From IMG/VR virus record IMGVR_UViG_3300027126_000252, positions 1 through 53,733 of that record: a stretch of 53,733 bases of DNA, one strand, 5' to 3'. Both the position numbers and the translations under genes were made by a program. This DNA comes from a virus. How positions within the stretch are numbered: the stretch's first letter is position 1; every line of letters starts with the position of its first letter. This document shows positions 51,320 through 53,733 of the stretch, piece after piece. The notes under the pieces are model-generated. The model was not told the DNA's origin and did no database searches. It saw only the letters and a program-made list of their open reading frames with translations.

Positions 51320-52104
51320 GAAATTACAATCGCAGAAGAGCTAGTTTAACCCAACCTTTAATGATGAGACATGATTACGGTGCTGATTTATATAGTTCTG
51401 AATTTGAAGGTTCAGAAATGGAATCAGAAGAATTATATGGTCGATGGACAACAGATGAGACAGTAGACCCTACTGTAAATATGAGTCCTGAAGGTAAAAA
51501 GGAATGGAATAAGTATAAGGGTAAAATTGAAGATGTGAATGAGGGTAAATTAAAATCAGCATCTAAGAGAATAGCTAGATTAAAGAATAGATATTTAACA
51601 GCAAGTAAAGAAGGTAAATTAGCTGATGAATTACTTGGTAGTTTAGATTATGATATGACAATGGATCAGTTATTAACAAAAGCTGATGAATGTGAAGAAA
51701 TGGCATCTATATTAGAAGAAGCATTAGCTTCACAGGATGTAGATACATTAGATCAACATGGTGTATTACCTGAAAGTTTAGCACAAGCTGTAAGAAATGG
51801 TATCTCTGCTTTATACGAAGCTGATCGTATAGTAAGAGATAAAGTAACAGCATTACAATCTAAAGCATTAGAATGTAGATCAAAAGCTAGGGGTATGAGA
51901 TTTGCTAGTGAAAATATGGCTGATGTAGATGGTAATTATATGTCAGTACAACATATTAGTGAAATGCAAGATATGTTGGGTGTGTTAAGTCAAAAAATAC
52001 AAAGTGGTATGCCTATGGAAGATTGGGTAGAGAGTAAGATAGCTCATGCTCATCAGATATTAGGAGATTTAGCTTCATATTTTTACTATGGGGGACATAA
52101 GTAA
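51316..52104 (+). CDS. Helical protein with WVESKI motif, possible internal virion protein
   Basis: A 262-residue, helical, acidic protein. After MRNYNRRRASLTQPLMM it has an acidic stretch and then long helices. The end (PMEDWVESKIAHAHQILGDL) resembles the W-V-x-S-K-I-x-x-A...Y segment near the end of many phage structural or core proteins. No membrane segment or catalytic motif is seen. The start overlaps the previous gene by ATGA and the stop is followed directly by the next ATG, so it is in a coupled block. A scaffold or inner-capsid role is an inference. Confidence 0.5.
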   Translation: MRNYNRRRASLTQPLMMRHDYGADLYSSEFEGSEMESEELYGRWTTDETVDPTVNMSPEGKKEWNKYKGKIEDVNEGKLKSASKRIARLKNRYLTASKEGKLADELLGSLDYDMTMDQLLTKADECEEMASILEEALASQDVDTLDQHGVLPESLAQAVRNGISALYEADRIVRDKVTALQSKALECRSKARGMRFASENMADVDGNYMSVQHISEMQDMLGVLSQKIQSGMPMEDWVESKIAHAHQILGDLASYFYYGGHK

Positions 52105-52584
52105 ATGAATAGATTAGCTAGAGAAGTAATGATTAGTCGAGTAGCTGCAGAAGGGATGTATGGCTTTACAAAAGGCATACAGAATGATGTATCTACAGCG
52201 ACTAAGAAATTAGAAAGACACATGACAAATATATCTAGGGGGCTTGAATTAAAGCATCCTGAGGCAGGTACTTTTTTTAAGTATCGTGCAAAGTCAGCGA
52301 ATTGTCCTTATTCACAAGCTCTTTTAAGAGGGTGTGTGATGTTTGACAAGCCTGTTAAACTCTATGAAGGAGTATTAGGTTTTAAACCTAATTTAGTAAA
52401 GGCTTGTTTAAAAGCGATAAATGATATGACTTTAAAAGCAGGTGAGGTAGCTTGTAATTTATATAGCAAGAATAGGGACCATATACCCTTTTTAGAGACT
52501 CATTTAAAAGAAGTAAATTGTCCTTATGCTAAGATGATATTAGAAAGCTATCCAATAGAACTTGCTAAAGATTTAGTAAAGTAA
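52105..52584 (+). CDS. Small helical protein
   Basis: A 159-residue protein starting MNRLAREVMISRVAAEGMYG, with a leader of Arg-Leu-Ala type similar to others in this window. It has a basic amphipathic structure and five Cys (NCPYSQALLRGCVMF, KACLKAI, VACNLYS and VNCPYAKM), the N-C-P-Y motif being present twice, suggesting an internal repeat. No enzyme motif is known. It starts on the base after the upstream stop, without Shine-Dalgarno beyond GGGG in the upstream gene, so it is probably coupled. Confidence 0.5.
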   Translation: MNRLAREVMISRVAAEGMYGFTKGIQNDVSTATKKLERHMTNISRGLELKHPEAGTFFKYRAKSANCPYSQALLRGCVMFDKPVKLYEGVLGFKPNLVKACLKAINDMTLKAGEVACNLYSKNRDHIPFLETHLKEVNCPYAKMILESYPIELAKDLVK

Positions 52585-52597
52585 AGGATATAAAAAA

Positions 52598-53733
52598 ATG
52601 ACTTATAGAGGCACAATAGATGAAGATAAGCAAATTGTCTTAGCACGACCCTTGAGTGCTATCGATAAGAAGCTAATTAGAGTCGCATATGTAAATCCTG
52701 ATTTAAGGGCATCAGCAATTAGAATAGTAGTTGCTGATGATAGTAATAAGTTAAAAGAATTTGCAAAAGACCGTAAATGGAAGAATCCTGAAACAAGTAA
52801 TTTAATTGGTTTTGATCGTGTATTGGAATTAGCGGGTCAAGATAAAATCTGGGCACAAAGTATTGTTAAAAAAGTCACTGACGAATATAAGAAATCGGAT
52901 ACTGCTAAAAAAGAAGATACAAAAGTAGAGCATAATATTGCTAAGAAATTACAGAAAGATGTAGAAGGGGAAATAGCAAAGTTTAAAAGTAGTGGCAAGG
53001 ATATAACTAACCCTAAAGATAGAGCTGCTTTTGAAGAGTATTTAGATCAGAAATTAAGACCAGCTCAGGAAGAAGCTTATCGTGAAAAGATAAAAGAAGC
53101 TACAGGATTAGTTGATGAGGAATATAAGAAAGCATCTGAAGGTTTACTAGGGAAAGGTTTGAGAAGAGCATTAAGTCAAACATTTGACGAATTGGGGTTA
53201 TCTAAATTAGCTGATTTGGTTAAACCACCAGAAATTCCTAGTAATTTAGGTACAGCAGGTACAGCTGTGGGGGCAGGTATCTTAGGTCAAATATCAGCTA
53301 GTTTTGTTGGTGCAGGTGGTGGTGCGGCAGGAGTTGCCGCAGCTGGAGGAGGTATCTTAAGTTCTATTGGGGGTTTAGCTTTAGGTATTGGTAAAGCAGT
53401 TGTTCTAAGTCCTTTTGCTCTTGCAGCAGGCGCTGCTCTTTCTTATAAAGTTTATCAAAAGTTTAAGGAAACTCCTGAAGGAGTTAAAAGAGATGCTTTG
53501 ATAAAAAAATTCAACGAAAAGAAAGATGAAGTGTCTAAAAAAATAGAAAGCGAGCATAAGTATAAAGAAATAGGTAAAGCAGATGCTGCCATTACAGGTA
53601 TGAAAGAATTTTATAAGGATGAGAAGTTTGATGATGATTTATTAGGGGATGATTTAACAATAGATGAGTTATTGAAAATTTCTGAAAATGAAGATTCAGA
53701 CAATGAGGATAGAAAAAGAGCAAAAAAAATACT
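52598..53733 (+). CDS. Partial CDS, Gly/Ala-rich membrane-type protein (N-terminus present)
   Basis: A frame from ATG at 52598 runs to the right edge without a stop, giving 378 residues. It has a basic N-terminal part, a charged middle (TAKKEDTKVEHNIAKKL and so on), then a long Gly/Ala-rich hydrophobic region at about 213-290 (GTAVGAGILGQISASFVGAG, then GAAGVAAAGGGILSSIGGL and ALGIGKAVVLSPFALAAGAA), followed by a charged tail (KFNEKKDEVSKKIESEHKY). The Gly/Ala region could insert in a membrane, as in ejected or internal virion proteins of other phages. Family unknown. It is in the same block as the peptidase-like gene. Confidence 0.6.
   Translation, partial: MTYRGTIDEDKQIVLARPLSAIDKKLIRVAYVNPDLRASAIRIVVADDSNKLKEFAKDRKWKNPETSNLIGFDRVLELAGQDKIWAQSIVKKVTDEYKKSDTAKKEDTKVEHNIAKKLQKDVEGEIAKFKSSGKDITNPKDRAAFEEYLDQKLRPAQEEAYREKIKEATGLVDEEYKKASEGLLGKGLRRALSQTFDELGLSKLADLVKPPEIPSNLGTAGTAVGAGILGQISASFVGAGGGAAGVAAAGGGILSSIGGLALGIGKAVVLSPFALAAGAALSYKVYQKFKETPEGVKRDALIKKFNEKKDEVSKKIESEHKYKEIGKADAAITGMKEFYKDEKFDDDLLGDDLTIDELLKISENEDSDNEDRKRAKKI

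Noticed and set aside
1-53733. tRNA genes in the window
   Set aside because: No cloverleaf with a GGTTCRA-type T loop and matching acceptor stem was noticed by eye in the intergenic regions; a dedicated tRNA search was not possible.

Overview
This window comes from an AT-rich, tailed double-stranded DNA phage with a contractile (myovirus) tail. Nearly every base is coding. Genes overlap by ATGA-type junctions, the standard genetic code is used (TAA, TAG and TGA all end genes), and Shine-Dalgarno sites (AGGAG, AAAGG) are clear. No integrase, rRNA, tRNA or CRISPR array was seen, and there is no gap of more than 300 bases between genes. Two small secreted proteins have signal peptides ending in LYAQE. 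Together with the strong Shine-Dalgarno sites and low GC, this suggests a Gram-negative, possibly Campylobacterota-like host, but that is only an inference.

Layout. Positions 1-14694 (minus strand) hold a tail-fibre and baseplate cluster: a large repeat-built fibre protein, two or three appendage proteins, a baseplate J-like wedge protein and a gp25-like wedge protein. Position 14757 starts a small secreted coiled-coil protein. Positions 15106-20011 (minus) hold a PurA-family adenylosuccinate synthetase downstream of four tandem, paralogous DNA adenine methyltransferases that share one framework but have different target-recognition segments. Divergent from them at 20096 is a GMP reductase/IMP dehydrogenase-family gene. 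Positions 21079-22967 (minus) encode three helical or membrane proteins of unknown role. Positions 23048-29529 (minus) hold a replication block: primase zinc-binding domain, DnaB-type helicase, a degenerate loader-like protein, and an SNF2-type helicase with a LAGLIDADG intein in its Walker A motif. Two unknown genes follow.

From 30641 to 45169 (plus) lies the tail-core cluster: tail tube, two chaperone-position proteins, tape measure, two paralogous hub-associated proteins, a very large hub protein and a spike protein. From 45159 to 46932 (minus) come a membrane protein, a separate primase TOPRIM domain and a small protein. From 46998 onward are mixed small genes, a pair of divergent paralogues with a DUF2325-like Rossmann fold behind nearly identical promoters, and then a plus-strand block with a C39-like cysteine peptidase and helical or membrane proteins that may be internal virion components. 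The window cuts a gene at each end.

How the parts may work together. GMP reductase plus PurA would move guanylate toward adenylate, which fits an AT-rich genome, and the methyltransferase quartet would protect DNA against several restriction specificities. Primase is split into two genes about 22 kb apart. Both halves carry a perfect inverted repeat that places the Shine-Dalgarno sequence in a hairpin loop next to the AUG, suggesting matched translational control. The most notable signals are the methyltransferase quartet, the split primase with paired hairpins, and the promoter-matched DUF2325-like pair.
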